This document shows, in pieces, positions 10,519 to 19,929 of a stretch of 64,000 nt of DNA. The stretch's first letter is position 1; the number at the start of each line of letters is the position of its first letter. Location of the stretch: positions 3,152,501 to 3,216,500 of the forward strand of contig NC_011071.1 of NCBI RefSeq assembly GCF_000020665.1. The letters are read 5' to 3'. The stretch comes from Stenotrophomonas maltophilia R551-3 (GTDB lineage Bacteria; Pseudomonadota; Gammaproteobacteria; Xanthomonadales; Xanthomonadaceae). The notes beneath the pieces are model-generated. The model ran no database searches. It had not been told where the DNA came from and saw only the letters and a list, made by a program, of their open reading frames with translations. Both the position numbers and the translations under genes were made by a program.

Positions 10519-10525
10519 CAACGAG

Positions 10526-10590
10526 AAAGGGGACGGAGGAAATCAAGTCGTATGTGGCGTATACGACTTAATCCCCTCCGTCCCCTTTTT
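10526..10590. repeat. GGGGACGGAGG palindrome, copy 1 (terminator-like)
   Basis: An imperfect inverted repeat of about 28 bases per arm: AAAGGGGACGGAGG... on the left and ...CCTCCGTCCCCTTTTT on the right, with a short middle. It begins seven bases after the LysR-gene stop and ends in a T-run on the + strand. On the - strand it lies just downstream of the telA-family gene. Two related copies are at 30619-30684 and 57219-57306. Its strong stem plus T-run should stop transcription from both sides. Confidence 0.8.
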
Positions 10591-10595
10591 CCACT

Positions 10596-11705
10596 TCAGG
10601 GTGCGGTGGGAGCGGCCAGCCGCTGCTGCAGGTCCTCGCGCAGGCGCGACAGCTCCACTTCCGCCTGCTGCCGCTGCTGCATCCCCTCACGATGGATGCT
10701 GCGTACTTCTTCCACTGTCGCGATCAGCTGATCATGCACATGGCGCAGCGTGGCCACGTCGATCACCCCACGCTGGTTGCTGCGTGCGGTATCCACCGAG
10801 GCCTGGCGCAACAGGTCGGCATTGCGGCGCATCAGTTCGTTGGTCGCATCGTCGATGGCGTTGGCCAGCTCGGCGGCATTCTTCTGCTCGCCCAGCGACA
10901 ACTGGATCGCGAACTGGCGCTTCCACGAGGGGATGGTGATGTCGCGGACGGTGTTGAATTTCTCGATCAGCTGCAGTGCGTTGGCCTGGATCAGGCGGAT
11001 CATCGGCAACGATTGGTCGGCCGCGTGCTGCATCAGCTGCAGGTCGGACACGCGCTTCTCGATCAGGCGGATCGCATTATCGATCTCACTCTGGCGAATA
11101 CGTTGCTGCGGATCTTCGCTGCCCTGCCCCAGCAACTGCTCGGACTGCAGCTGGGCCAGGCGCTGCTTGCCGGCGGCGGCATACAGTCCCAGCGCATGAC
11201 GTTCTTCGCGGACGATGTCGTGCATGCGGTCGAAATCAGTGACCCGCTTGCCCATCAGCGCCTGCTGCGCGCCGACGTCGCCGAGCAGCTGCTCGATCTG
11301 CGCATTGGTATCGCTGAACTTCTGCACCAGCTCGCCCTTGGACGAACGCAGGCGATCGATCAGGCCACCGATCAGCGGCACTTTCGAGCGCTGGGAGAAG
11401 CCATCAAGTTTCAGTTCACGGGCGATGCGCACTACTTCACCCAGCTTTTCGCCGTTGGCATCCAGGTCACGATTGCGCACCTGATCCAGCAGCTGACTGG
11501 AGAACGCCGTGGTCCGGGCAGCCGCCTCGCGCCCGAACACCTGCAGGTTGCCTGGGCGCAGGTCCTCCAGTTCGCGGCCGATCTCGGCGATGCGCGGCAG
11601 GTCGTCGCGCACCAGGCCCAGGGCCTTCAGGGTGCTGTCGTCAATCTCGGCGGCGGTCGTCGTGGCAGGCACGAGGGTTCCGGGGGTCTGGCTGTCCTGG
11701 GTCAT
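10596..11705 (-). CDS. telA: TelA/KlaA-family protein (toxic-anion resistance family)
   Basis: A 369-residue, mainly helical protein of the TelA family, named after plasmid tellurite resistance genes; the biochemical activity of the family is not established. The family core is visible as the LRPGNLQVFGREAA region, SKVPLIGGLIDRL and a long helical stretch to the C-terminus (TVRDITIPSWKRQFAIQLS). The ATG at 11705 is used because AAGGA lies about ten bases upstream; the open frame extends 27 codons further into poorly conserved sequence. It is the last gene of the five-gene flotillin/AAA set, 43 bases after the helical gene. TelA proteins often occur with stress or membrane-repair genes, which fits here. 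Confidence 0.85.
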   Translation of the reverse strand: MTQDSQTPGTLVPATTTAAEIDDSTLKALGLVRDDLPRIAEIGRELEDLRPGNLQVFGREAAARTTAFSSQLLDQVRNRDLDANGEKLGEVVRIARELKLDGFSQRSKVPLIGGLIDRLRSSKGELVQKFSDTNAQIEQLLGDVGAQQALMGKRVTDFDRMHDIVREERHALGLYAAAGKQRLAQLQSEQLLGQGSEDPQQRIRQSEIDNAIRLIEKRVSDLQLMQHAADQSLPMIRLIQANALQLIEKFNTVRDITIPSWKRQFAIQLSLGEQKNAAELANAIDDATNELMRRNADLLRQASVDTARSNQRGVIDVATLRHVHDQLIATVEEVRSIHREGMQQRQQAEVELSRLREDLQQRLAAPTAP

Positions 11706-11748
11706 CGGGCGGTGTCCTTGCAGTGGAAAAGCGGCAGCGGCGGCCGGC

Positions 11749-12456
11749 TCAGCGCAGTCTAGCCTGAGCGGCAGCCACTTCGTCATGGATCTGTACCTGC
11801 AGCGCAGCCGCCGTCGCCACCTGTGCCGACTGCGCCTGGAGCTGTCGGTTCAACGTGGCCTGTCGCCACGCCGGCAGCAGCACATCGTGGATGCGTGCGA
11901 ACCGTTCCAGCAACGCCTCGTCCTGGGCCTGCAGCAACCGCCACTGCCCGGCGTCGATACGGTGCAGCGCGGCCAACCGCTGCAGGTGGTCGATGCGCGA
12001 GGCCAATGCCGCCTGTGCACCGACAGGCAGCTGTGGCAGCAGCGCGCCTGCATGTTCGCCCCAGGCCTGCAGGGCCAGCGCCGCAGCATCCGCGTCGATG
12101 ATCGCTTCACGCCGCTGCTCGCCCTGCACGCGCACTGCCTGCGCCTGTTCCCGGGCCTGCAGCGCCAACACGCCCAGCTGCGCCTGCAACGCCTGCGCTT
12201 CGGCCTGGCGGACAACGTCGCGGCCCAGCAGGCGCCCCCACCAGCCTTCACGTCGGCGCAGGGCGCGCGGGTCGGTTGCCTGCAACGCCAATGCGATACG
12301 CGCCAGCGCATCGACCAGGCCCTGCCCTGCCGTCTGTGCCTCGGCGGCGTGATGCACGCCGATCGCCTGCAGCAATGGTGCACCGTAGCTCGACAGCGTT
12401 GCGATGTCCGCCGATGGCGGCAGCACGGGCGCAGGCAGGGGGCGTGACGCGGTCAT
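11749..12456 (-). CDS. Helical (coiled-coil) protein of unknown function, partner of the TelA/AAA genes
   Basis: A 235-residue protein rich in Ala, Gln, Leu and Arg with no Cys and almost no Gly/Pro after residue 20. It looks like an all-helical bundle or coiled coil from about residue 70 to the end. No signal peptide or membrane segment is seen. Its ATG overlaps the stop of the giant ATPase gene by four bases (ATGA), so the two are translationally coupled, and the TelA-family gene follows 43 bases later. I do not recognise the family. The Gln/Ala-rich composition resembles the TelA protein's own helices, so a direct partner of TelA or the ATPase is a reasonable guess. Confidence 0.75.
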   Translation of the reverse strand: MTASRPLPAPVLPPSADIATLSSYGAPLLQAIGVHHAAEAQTAGQGLVDALARIALALQATDPRALRRREGWWGRLLGRDVVRQAEAQALQAQLGVLALQAREQAQAVRVQGEQRREAIIDADAAALALQAWGEHAGALLPQLPVGAQAALASRIDHLQRLAALHRIDAGQWRLLQAQDEALLERFARIHDVLLPAWRQATLNRQLQAQSAQVATAAALQVQIHDEVAAAQARLR

Positions 12457-15400
12457 GGCAGCGGAGGCGGCCGCGGCATATCGCCGTCGGTGGTTTCCGG
12501 TGGCAATGACTCACCATAGAAGTGGCGCATCAAGGCTTCATCGAGCGCACGCTCTTCCGGTGTGGCAGCACGCCGCACGCGCGGACGCGGGCGCACGTCG
12601 GCCGTGGCCACGCCGGATGCCAGCTGCTGCCGCGCCCAGCCGGCAAACGCCGCCAATGTCTGCGAAACCTGCGCCTGCTGTTCCTGCGAGGCAACCAGCA
12701 ACTGCAGCAGCGGGGCCAGCCCGGCCTGCAGGTCCTCGGCCAACGGCGTTGCAACAGGCACTGTCGTTGCCAACACCGGCTGGCGGGCCTGCTGCGCCTG
12801 CGCCAACTGCTGCAGCGCCGCCAGCAATGCCGGCCAAGGCGCCGGCTCTGGCGCTGCGACAACCTCGGGCACCGGCGGCGGCAGCTGCAGGGCACTGGCA
12901 ATGTCGGCAAGCTGGGCCACGACACGGCCGCCAACATCACCGTCGCCCGCGCCCATCGCCTTGTTGCGCAGGAAATCGCGCTTGATCTGCGCCCAGCGCT
13001 GGGCCTGTTCCGCGCTCAGTACATCACGCAGTTCCGCCAGCTTGAGCAGGTTCTCTTCGGCACCGGTGGTCAGCAGCTGCGCTTCGCCCAGGTAGTGGTC
13101 GGAAATCAGCTGCTGCAGCTCGTCCTCGTTCATCACCGGCGAGATCTTCTCGGCCAGCTTGTTCATGTTGCGGTAGCTGCCCTGCAGGCGGAACGGTGGT
13201 TCGGTGCGGTAGCGGTCGTCCTGCGCGGCACTCACGATGTATTGCTGGTTGACCCGGTACACCACGTCGCGCACGCGCAGCATGCGCTGCAGGGTGGCGG
13301 TGATCTCGTTGATCTCGGCACTGCTGTAGGCGTGACTGAGGCCATTGGTGGAGACGTCCTTGCCCATCGCCCGGTCGACCAGCAGGTACAGATCGGACAT
13401 CTCCCGCGTGGCCAGTGGTGCCAGCACCGGGTTGGAGGTCAGGCTGTTCTCGATGTAGCTGAGGGTAAATGCCGCTTCCATGCCGCCGAGCACATCGCCA
13501 AGGTTGTAGATGTCGGCGCGGTTGGCCAGCATGTCCGGAATCTTGAACACTTCACCGGACTCGGTGTACGGATTGCCGGCCATCACCACGCAGAATTTCT
13601 TGCCGCGCATGTCGTAGGTACGTGTCTTCCCGCGCCACACGCCTTCGATGCGACGGGTGCCATCGCACAGCGAAATGAATTTCTGCAGGAACTCTGGATG
13701 GGTATGCTGGATGTCGTCGACATACAGCATGGTGTTGTTGCCCATCTCCAGCGCCAGGTTGAGCTTCTGCAGCTCCTGCCGCGAGGTGGCATCAGGGGCC
13801 TGTTCCGGATCCAGCGAACGCACCTCATGGCCTAGCGCCGGGCCATTGATCTTCATGAAAACCAGGCCGAGGCGATGCGCGACGTACTCCATCAGCGTGG
13901 TTTTGCCGTAGCCCGGCGGCGAGATCATCATCAGCAGGCCCATCAGGTCACTGCGCTTGTTCTCGCCGACCGTGCCCATCTGCTTGGCCAGGTTGTCGCC
14001 GATCACGCCAAGATAGACATCGTTGATCAGCTTGTTGCGCACGAACGAGGACAACGGCCGTGCCTTGAACTCGGACAGGCGCAGGGTCTCACGCTCGCGG
14101 CCGATGATGCCCTGGCGCACGGCCTGGTAGGCATGGAAGGCGGGCACGAACTTGCGCAGATGCTGCTGCAGGCGTGCCAGGAAATCATCCAGCGACAACG
14201 CAAGCGTGCCATTGCCGATGCGCGCGTGCTCGCCGAGAAGTCCGTTGACCTCCACCCGCAACGCGGCATCGCTGGCGCGGGTGCGCAGCTGTCGCTGCAC
14301 CAGCAGCAGTGCCGCCGCCTCATCGACATAGCCGGCGTGCATGGCGTACGCCGGAGTACCCGCCAGTGCACGCAGCCACTGCCCGGCCAACGCCCAGCGC
14401 GTAGCCAATGGATCCTGGCTGCGTTGCAGCGCGCGCTCGACCACCTCGCGTTGCCCGGCCTGCTCCAGCTGCTGTGCAAGCCCCTCCAGCAAAGCCAACG
14501 CGTGGCGGCTGCTGTTGAACACCGGATCGCCGCCAGCCAGCTCCTCGCCGAGGTAGGCCGCTGACGCATCGGCAGCAGCGGCATCGAACGGCAACGCGTG
14601 GGAGTGCGCGTAGGCCACAATCGCCTCGGCCATCTCTGCCCGCAATGCCTGCCGCCCTTCATCGGAACCAAACAGGCGTGCCAGCGCTTCGGCACCGGCC
14701 TGGCGCGCCGGCCACTGCGCCACGCCCTCACTGCGTTGCTCGGCCGCCCAGAACAGCAGCGCCAGCGCGCGCACCTGCGGCGGGTGTCTCAGGCTGCCCG
14801 CGGCCTGCTGCAATGGCAGCAGCGCGCGCAGGATCAGCGCGGCATCGTGATCATGGATGCCACGCTCGTAGCCTTCGCGGTAGCGCGGCGCGGCAAATCC
14901 ACGCACACGCTGGTCCAGCAGTTCGGGGTTGGCAACCTCGTGCTGCAGCGTGGCCAGATCGAGGCCGTCGCAACCTTCCTGCGCGGCCAGCAACAGGCAC
15001 CCGGCCAGATACTCGCCGCGATACAACGTGGTCGATTCAGAATCCAGGGTCACCGGCCAGAACGGCTTCAGTGCATCAAGCTCCGGATCGTGCAGGGTCT
15101 CCAGGAAGTCGGTACCGGTCAGGTGAATGGCCAGAGTGTCACCGCGCGGCAACAGGGTCAGATCCAGTGCCTGGGTGTTGACACTGAATCGATGCCGTGG
15201 CCCCAGCCGCACCACATTGCCACCGGCTTCGTACAGATCACTGCGATCACGCAGCTGGCGCACGGCCTGGTCGCGTACGCCCTTCAGGCGCGCCTCGATA
15301 TCGTCAGCCTTGACGTTATCGTGCAGGGCACGCAGGCGCTCGGCCAGTTCACGCAGTTTGAGGATCAACGGATCGCCGGCAAAGAAGGCATTGAGCTCAT

Positions 15401-17825
15401 CGGCGGTGGCGAAGCGCTCCGTTCGCTTGGCCAGGCCGTCAAGGATGCGGTTGGCCGCATCCAGAACCGAGCGCGCCTTGCGCTGGCGGTCATCAAGCAG
15501 CGCCTGCTTGTGCGTATCGAAGGCCTCGACCAGCTCCTCGCGCTTGCTGAGAATGTCGCCGAGGAACTGTTCGTGCTCACCGAACTGGCTTTCCAGCTCC
15601 TCCAGCTGTACCAGCAGGCGCGACAGCTGTTCGTCGGCACGCTCCGGGTCCGTGGCCAGGGCCAGCGCACTGGTGATCGACTGCGAGAACAGCGCGAACT
15701 GCGCGGCGAACTGTGCCACGGCCTCGGCTGAACCGAGCGACCTGCGGCGTTGATCAGCACGCGCGCGGGCCTGGTTGAGGCGGCCATACAGCACGGAGAT
15801 CGACTCGACCACGCGGGTACGGGCGGTAGCGTCGTCCACCTTCAAGCCGGCCATCAGCTCGGACAGCATGTCCAGGTCGGTGGCCATGCCGCGCAGTCCA
15901 TCCAGCTGCTCATCCAGCTGGCGCGCACTCTGTGCCTGCTGCGCCGCTTCATCCAGGACCTGCAGGCGCTCGACCAGCGGTGCCAGTGCAGCTTCGCCGG
16001 CGAGGAAGCCACCGGTGGCGGCACCCACATGGTCCTGCGCATCCACCAGCTCGGCCGTCATTGCGTCGATGCGAACGGTGTCGATGTAACGCAGCTCGCG
16101 GATGGTCAGCAACCGTCCGCGCAGTGCGGTGACCGCATTGAGCGCCTCGACGAACGCCTGCACCTCGTTCCAGTTCTGCGGCTGCAAACGGCCCAGCAGG
16201 GCCTTGTGCGCAGCCTCCGCCTCGACCATCGCCTGCGACGACTGCTGGCGGATCGACTGCACTTTCTCGTATTCGTCCAGAACCGATTCGCCGGTGGCGC
16301 TGATCTGTCGCAGCAGCGTCTCGGCACCATCGCAGGCCTGGTCACCCAGCCAGTGGTGGGCATCGAACAGGCGCCGGGTATCGGCCACCAGGCGCTGGTA
16401 GCGCTGTACCGACACATCCTGGCCATCAATCTCGCGCGCGAGGTTGAACAGGTTGGAGATGCCGCGCACCAGTTCGGCGTTGCCGATGCGGCCCATGAAG
16501 GTATTGCCGGATGGGCGGCTGGCAGCGAACTCGTCGCTGCTGAACGGGGTTTGCCAGACCTGCATCGGATGGATGCGGGTCGGTTCGTTGCCTTCTGCAT
16601 GGAACAGCACCATGCGCCCGTCCTGCAGGAAGGCGTAGCCATGGCCGAACACCGGATTCTGCAGCACGCGCTGGATGGTGTTGTAGACAAACAGTGCGGA
16701 GCGACCGCCTTCACGCTCGTAGAAGATGTAGAGCACATCTTCGCCATTGGGGGAGCGGATGCTGCGCTTGAACTGCATGCCGGCCATCGAGGCGTCGAAC
16801 GCCTTGTGCTCGCCGCCCTGCAGGTAATACCCACCCGGGAAGATCACGCCATGGTCTTCAGGCAGCTGCACGCAGGCCTGCACGATTGCATCGTTGCGCA
16901 CGATGTCGCCGGTCAGCGTGTTGTAGATCAGGCCGCGCCACTCCGTCTCGCGGTACGGCAGCACCTTCAACAGCACCAGCGAGCCGACCCGGGCGAACTC
17001 GAACTGGGCGTCATCCAGCGACTGCGTGCTGTCTTCCACCGGTTCGCTGTAGATGCCCTGCCCGGTCTCGGTGTTGTTCTCGACCTTGATCGTAAGGTCA
17101 CCACCGGTGGTCTCGACGAACAGGGTGTCGAGGATGTTCAGGTGCGAATGGCGGCCACTGACCGCAAGATCGCGGGTGGCCTTGGTCCATTCGAAATCAA
17201 ATGGTGGCGGTAGCGCGATGTCACGCTCACCGCGTGCGTCCAGATAGGTCAGTTCTCCATCGCGCGACAGCGCCCAGCGGAACACGCGCACATCGCTGCT
17301 GCGCTCGCCGATCTGGAACGAAGCCAGCAGCTTGTCACCGACCACGATCAGCTGCAGCAGGCGTGCATGTTTGTAGTAGGCGTAAAGCTCGTTGAAGTCG
17401 TGCACGAAACCCGGCTGATCGAGGAAGCTGCCCTTCAGCTCCAGCGCGGCGACGTCGTAGCCATCACTGCCCTGCACCAGGCGGTACAGGCCGAACACAT
17501 CCTCGATGCGGGTCTGGGTCTTCAGCCCGATGAACACGTTGTAGCCGAACAGCAGGCGGTCCGGTCCAACCTGGACGATGTCGCGGCCGACACAGTTGTT
17601 CTCGCTGCGGATGCGGAAGCGCCCGGCCACTTCCAGGCGGCTGTCGCCGAACTCGGCCAGGCGCTGGCGGTTCAGTGTTTCAGCCAGGGTCTGCAGGCGC
17701 TGGCCCTGTTCGGCCAGGCGGCGGCGCAGGACTTCATAGGCACCGCCCTGGGCGACGGCCTGGTCGACGGTGCTGCCGCCGGCCTCCGGCGCGGTGGTTT
17801 CGGCGGACGGGTGGGTTTCAGACAT
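12453..17825 (-). CDS. Giant DUF3686-type AAA ATPase ('DNA repair ATPase' family)
   Basis: A 1790-residue protein. Residues about 15-470 hold a beta-rich N-terminal region (DUF3686-like; RIRSENNCVGRDIV near 75). Residues about 490-870 are long helices or coiled coil. A single AAA module lies near 1295-1480: Walker A PPGYGKTT at about 1302, Walker B LYVDDIQ at about 1366, sensor-1 in VVMAGNP and a likely arginine finger in LANRAD. The C-terminal 150 residues are Ala/Pro/Gln-rich with RPRPRVRRA near the end. Databases name relatives 'DNA repair ATPase', but the sequence shows only an ATP-driven machine. It lies 85 bases after the flotillin gene and overlaps the next gene (ATGA), so it belongs to the five-gene set. 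Confidence 0.85.
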   Translation of the reverse strand: MSETHPSAETTAPEAGGSTVDQAVAQGGAYEVLRRRLAEQGQRLQTLAETLNRQRLAEFGDSRLEVAGRFRIRSENNCVGRDIVQVGPDRLLFGYNVFIGLKTQTRIEDVFGLYRLVQGSDGYDVAALELKGSFLDQPGFVHDFNELYAYYKHARLLQLIVVGDKLLASFQIGERSSDVRVFRWALSRDGELTYLDARGERDIALPPPFDFEWTKATRDLAVSGRHSHLNILDTLFVETTGGDLTIKVENNTETGQGIYSEPVEDSTQSLDDAQFEFARVGSLVLLKVLPYRETEWRGLIYNTLTGDIVRNDAIVQACVQLPEDHGVIFPGGYYLQGGEHKAFDASMAGMQFKRSIRSPNGEDVLYIFYEREGGRSALFVYNTIQRVLQNPVFGHGYAFLQDGRMVLFHAEGNEPTRIHPMQVWQTPFSSDEFAASRPSGNTFMGRIGNAELVRGISNLFNLAREIDGQDVSVQRYQRLVADTRRLFDAHHWLGDQACDGAETLLRQISATGESVLDEYEKVQSIRQQSSQAMVEAEAAHKALLGRLQPQNWNEVQAFVEALNAVTALRGRLLTIRELRYIDTVRIDAMTAELVDAQDHVGAATGGFLAGEAALAPLVERLQVLDEAAQQAQSARQLDEQLDGLRGMATDLDMLSELMAGLKVDDATARTRVVESISVLYGRLNQARARADQRRRSLGSAEAVAQFAAQFALFSQSITSALALATDPERADEQLSRLLVQLEELESQFGEHEQFLGDILSKREELVEAFDTHKQALLDDRQRKARSVLDAANRILDGLAKRTERFATADELNAFFAGDPLILKLRELAERLRALHDNVKADDIEARLKGVRDQAVRQLRDRSDLYEAGGNVVRLGPRHRFSVNTQALDLTLLPRGDTLAIHLTGTDFLETLHDPELDALKPFWPVTLDSESTTLYRGEYLAGCLLLAAQEGCDGLDLATLQHEVANPELLDQRVRGFAAPRYREGYERGIHDHDAALILRALLPLQQAAGSLRHPPQVRALALLFWAAEQRSEGVAQWPARQAGAEALARLFGSDEGRQALRAEMAEAIVAYAHSHALPFDAAAADASAAYLGEELAGGDPVFNSSRHALALLEGLAQQLEQAGQREVVERALQRSQDPLATRWALAGQWLRALAGTPAYAMHAGYVDEAAALLLVQRQLRTRASDAALRVEVNGLLGEHARIGNGTLALSLDDFLARLQQHLRKFVPAFHAYQAVRQGIIGRERETLRLSEFKARPLSSFVRNKLINDVYLGVIGDNLAKQMGTVGENKRSDLMGLLMMISPPGYGKTTLMEYVAHRLGLVFMKINGPALGHEVRSLDPEQAPDATSRQELQKLNLALEMGNNTMLYVDDIQHTHPEFLQKFISLCDGTRRIEGVWRGKTRTYDMRGKKFCVVMAGNPYTESGEVFKIPDMLANRADIYNLGDVLGGMEAAFTLSYIENSLTSNPVLAPLATREMSDLYLLVDRAMGKDVSTNGLSHAYSSAEINEITATLQRMLRVRDVVYRVNQQYIVSAAQDDRYRTEPPFRLQGSYRNMNKLAEKISPVMNEDELQQLISDHYLGEAQLLTTGAEENLLKLAELRDVLSAEQAQRWAQIKRDFLRNKAMGAGDGDVGGRVVAQLADIASALQLPPPVPEVVAAPEPAPWPALLAALQQLAQAQQARQPVLATTVPVATPLAEDLQAGLAPLLQLLVASQEQQAQVSQTLAAFAGWARQQLASGVATADVRPRPRVRRAATPEERALDEALMRHFYGESLPPETTDGDMPRPPPLP

Positions 17826-17910
17826 CAGCAGGCTTCCAGCTCACGGGCGAATGGCCGCATGTGCGGCCGGCACGGGCGGGCGATGGCCAGACCGGCCATC
17901 GCTCGGTGCA

Positions 17911-19929
17911 TCAACGGGCGCTGTCGAGCACGGTGGCCGACACGGTCGGCACCGCTTCGGCGTCCTCGGCGATCTGCCGCGGTGCCGGTTCGGCCACGGA
18001 CACGCCCAGGTAGCGCTGCATCAGTTCCTGCACGATCGGGCTCTTGCCAGCGAAGCCTTCGATCGACTTGCCCAGCGAGACGGCCTTGACCAGGTTCTCG
18101 AACATGCCGCCATCGCCACCCACCAGATCGATGTCGGCGTTGCGCAGCGCACTGGCGATGACGTTGGCATTCTCGCGCGACACTTCCTTGCCTGCTTCGA
18201 TCGAGGCCAGCGCCTGCTTCAGGCTGTTGTCCAGCATCATGCGGAACTCTTCGTGGCCGCGCGCCTGGTCGCTCAGCGAGGCGATGGCCTCGAACTTGCG
18301 CACCAGGCCTTCGGCCTCGGCCAGCAGCTTCTTCTGCACCACGCCCGCTTCGGCGTTGCCCAGCGATTCGGTGGCGGTGGCACGGGCCAGGCCCATCTTC
18401 TCTTCACCCTGGGCCTGCGCCTGCAGGGTCTCGGCCAGCACGCGGGCTTCATTGCTGCCCTGCTTCAGGCTGGCTTCGGCCTTGGCTTCGATCACGCGGG
18501 CCTCGGCAATGCCGACCTTCTCGATGGCCAGCGCCGATGCTTCACGCACCTGCGCTTCGGCCAGGCCCGGTGCGGCCTGTTCGGCACGATAGGCGTCGGC
18601 CAGCAGGCGCTTGGCTTCGGCCTGCTTGCCGGCGGCCTCGTGCTCGGCCTGGGCCAGCGTGGTGAGTTCCACCGCGCGGTGCTTGGAGGCGGTTTCACGC
18701 GCCTGCGCTTCTTTCACTTCGCGCACCAGTGATTCCTGCGCCTTGGCTTCGGCTTCGAGGATCAGCACCTGCTTCTGGCGGTCGGCCTCGGAGACCTCGC
18801 GCACTTCCTTGATGCGCTCTTCTTCCTGCGCCACGGTCTTGTCGATGGAGATGCGTTCGCGGGTGATGTTGGCCACATCCATCTTGCCCTGCTCGACCAC
18901 CTTGTCGCGCTCCACGCCCTGCAGCTGCACTTCGCGGTCGGTGGTGACCTGCTCCAGCTGGCGCGCACGCTCCACACGCTCGGCCTCGATGGCCACCGCG
19001 CGCTGGCGGTTCTGCTCGGCCACTTCCACTTCGCGCAGACGGTTCTGGTCGCGGATGTCGATCAGCTGCTGGGCTTCGATGCGTGCATTCTCCGACAGCT
19101 GGCGCTGTTCTTCCTGGACCTTGGCGGTCTCGGCCTCCTCGCGCGCGCGGATCGTCTCGATCTCGCGCTTCTGGCGCGCCTCGGCTTCGGCCTGCTGGCG
19201 TTCCAGCGCCAGCAGCGCTTCGCGGGCTTCCACGTTCTTCTTGGTGATGGCGAGCTTCTCGTTCTGCTCCAGCTCGTTGGTCACCACGTTCTGTGCGGCG
19301 GTCAGCTCGGTGATCTTGCGGATGCCCTGCGCGTCGAGGATGTTGAACTGGTCCAGCAACGACTTCGGGGTCTGCTCCAGGTAATCGATCGCCACGTCTT
19401 CCAGCACGTAGCCGTTCAGATCGTTGCCGATCACCGCGATGATCTCGTCGCGGAACTCCTGGCGTTTCTCGAACAGCTCGGTGAAGTCGAACTTCTTGCC
19501 AACCGTCTTCAGCGCTTCGGAGAACTTGGCGTTGAACAGCTCATCGACGGCATGCTTGTCCGACGCACGGTCGGCACCGATGGCCTTGGCCACGCGCAGC
19601 ACGTCGGCCTGGGTCTCGTTGACCCGCAGGTAGAAAGCCACGGCGATATCGGCGCGCATGTTGTCGCGGCAGATCAGGCCTTCCTTGCCACGACGGTCGA
19701 TCTGCAGGGTGATCAGGCTGATCCGCATCAGCTCGGCGCGGTACAGCACCGGGATGATCAGCGCACCGGTGAAGTGCACCTTCGGCGTGGAGCTCATGTC
19801 GTTGACGATCAGGGCCACGCCCTGGTCGACCTTGCGGTAGAAGGCCTTGAACAGGCCGGCCACGCCCAGCAGCAGGACGAGCAGGCCGCCGGCGACGGCC
19901 AGGATCGGTAAGAGGGACGCCAACGTCAT
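17911..19929 (-). CDS. yqiK: YqiK-type flotillin (SPFH-domain membrane scaffold)
   Basis: A 672-residue flotillin. One N-terminal membrane segment (about 5-27) is followed by the SPFH/Band-7 domain (about 30-210; VDQGVALIVND, RRGKEGLICRDNM). A very long Glu/Ala/Arg-rich coiled coil runs from about 215 to 520, and a flotillin-type C-terminal region (EGLVRKFEAIASLSDQARGH) follows to about 620. Such proteins form large oligomeric rings or rafts in the inner membrane. The ATG overlaps the stop of the NfeD/YqiJ-like gene by four bases, the usual pairing of flotillins with OB-fold NfeD proteins. The giant ATPase gene follows, suggesting that the ATPase works at a flotillin-marked membrane site. Confidence 0.92.
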   Translation of the reverse strand: MTLASLLPILAVAGGLLVLLLGVAGLFKAFYRKVDQGVALIVNDMSSTPKVHFTGALIIPVLYRAELMRISLITLQIDRRGKEGLICRDNMRADIAVAFYLRVNETQADVLRVAKAIGADRASDKHAVDELFNAKFSEALKTVGKKFDFTELFEKRQEFRDEIIAVIGNDLNGYVLEDVAIDYLEQTPKSLLDQFNILDAQGIRKITELTAAQNVVTNELEQNEKLAITKKNVEAREALLALERQQAEAEARQKREIETIRAREEAETAKVQEEQRQLSENARIEAQQLIDIRDQNRLREVEVAEQNRQRAVAIEAERVERARQLEQVTTDREVQLQGVERDKVVEQGKMDVANITRERISIDKTVAQEEERIKEVREVSEADRQKQVLILEAEAKAQESLVREVKEAQARETASKHRAVELTTLAQAEHEAAGKQAEAKRLLADAYRAEQAAPGLAEAQVREASALAIEKVGIAEARVIEAKAEASLKQGSNEARVLAETLQAQAQGEEKMGLARATATESLGNAEAGVVQKKLLAEAEGLVRKFEAIASLSDQARGHEEFRMMLDNSLKQALASIEAGKEVSRENANVIASALRNADIDLVGGDGGMFENLVKAVSLGKSIEGFAGKSPIVQELMQRYLGVSVAEPAPRQIAEDAEAVPTVSATVLDSAR

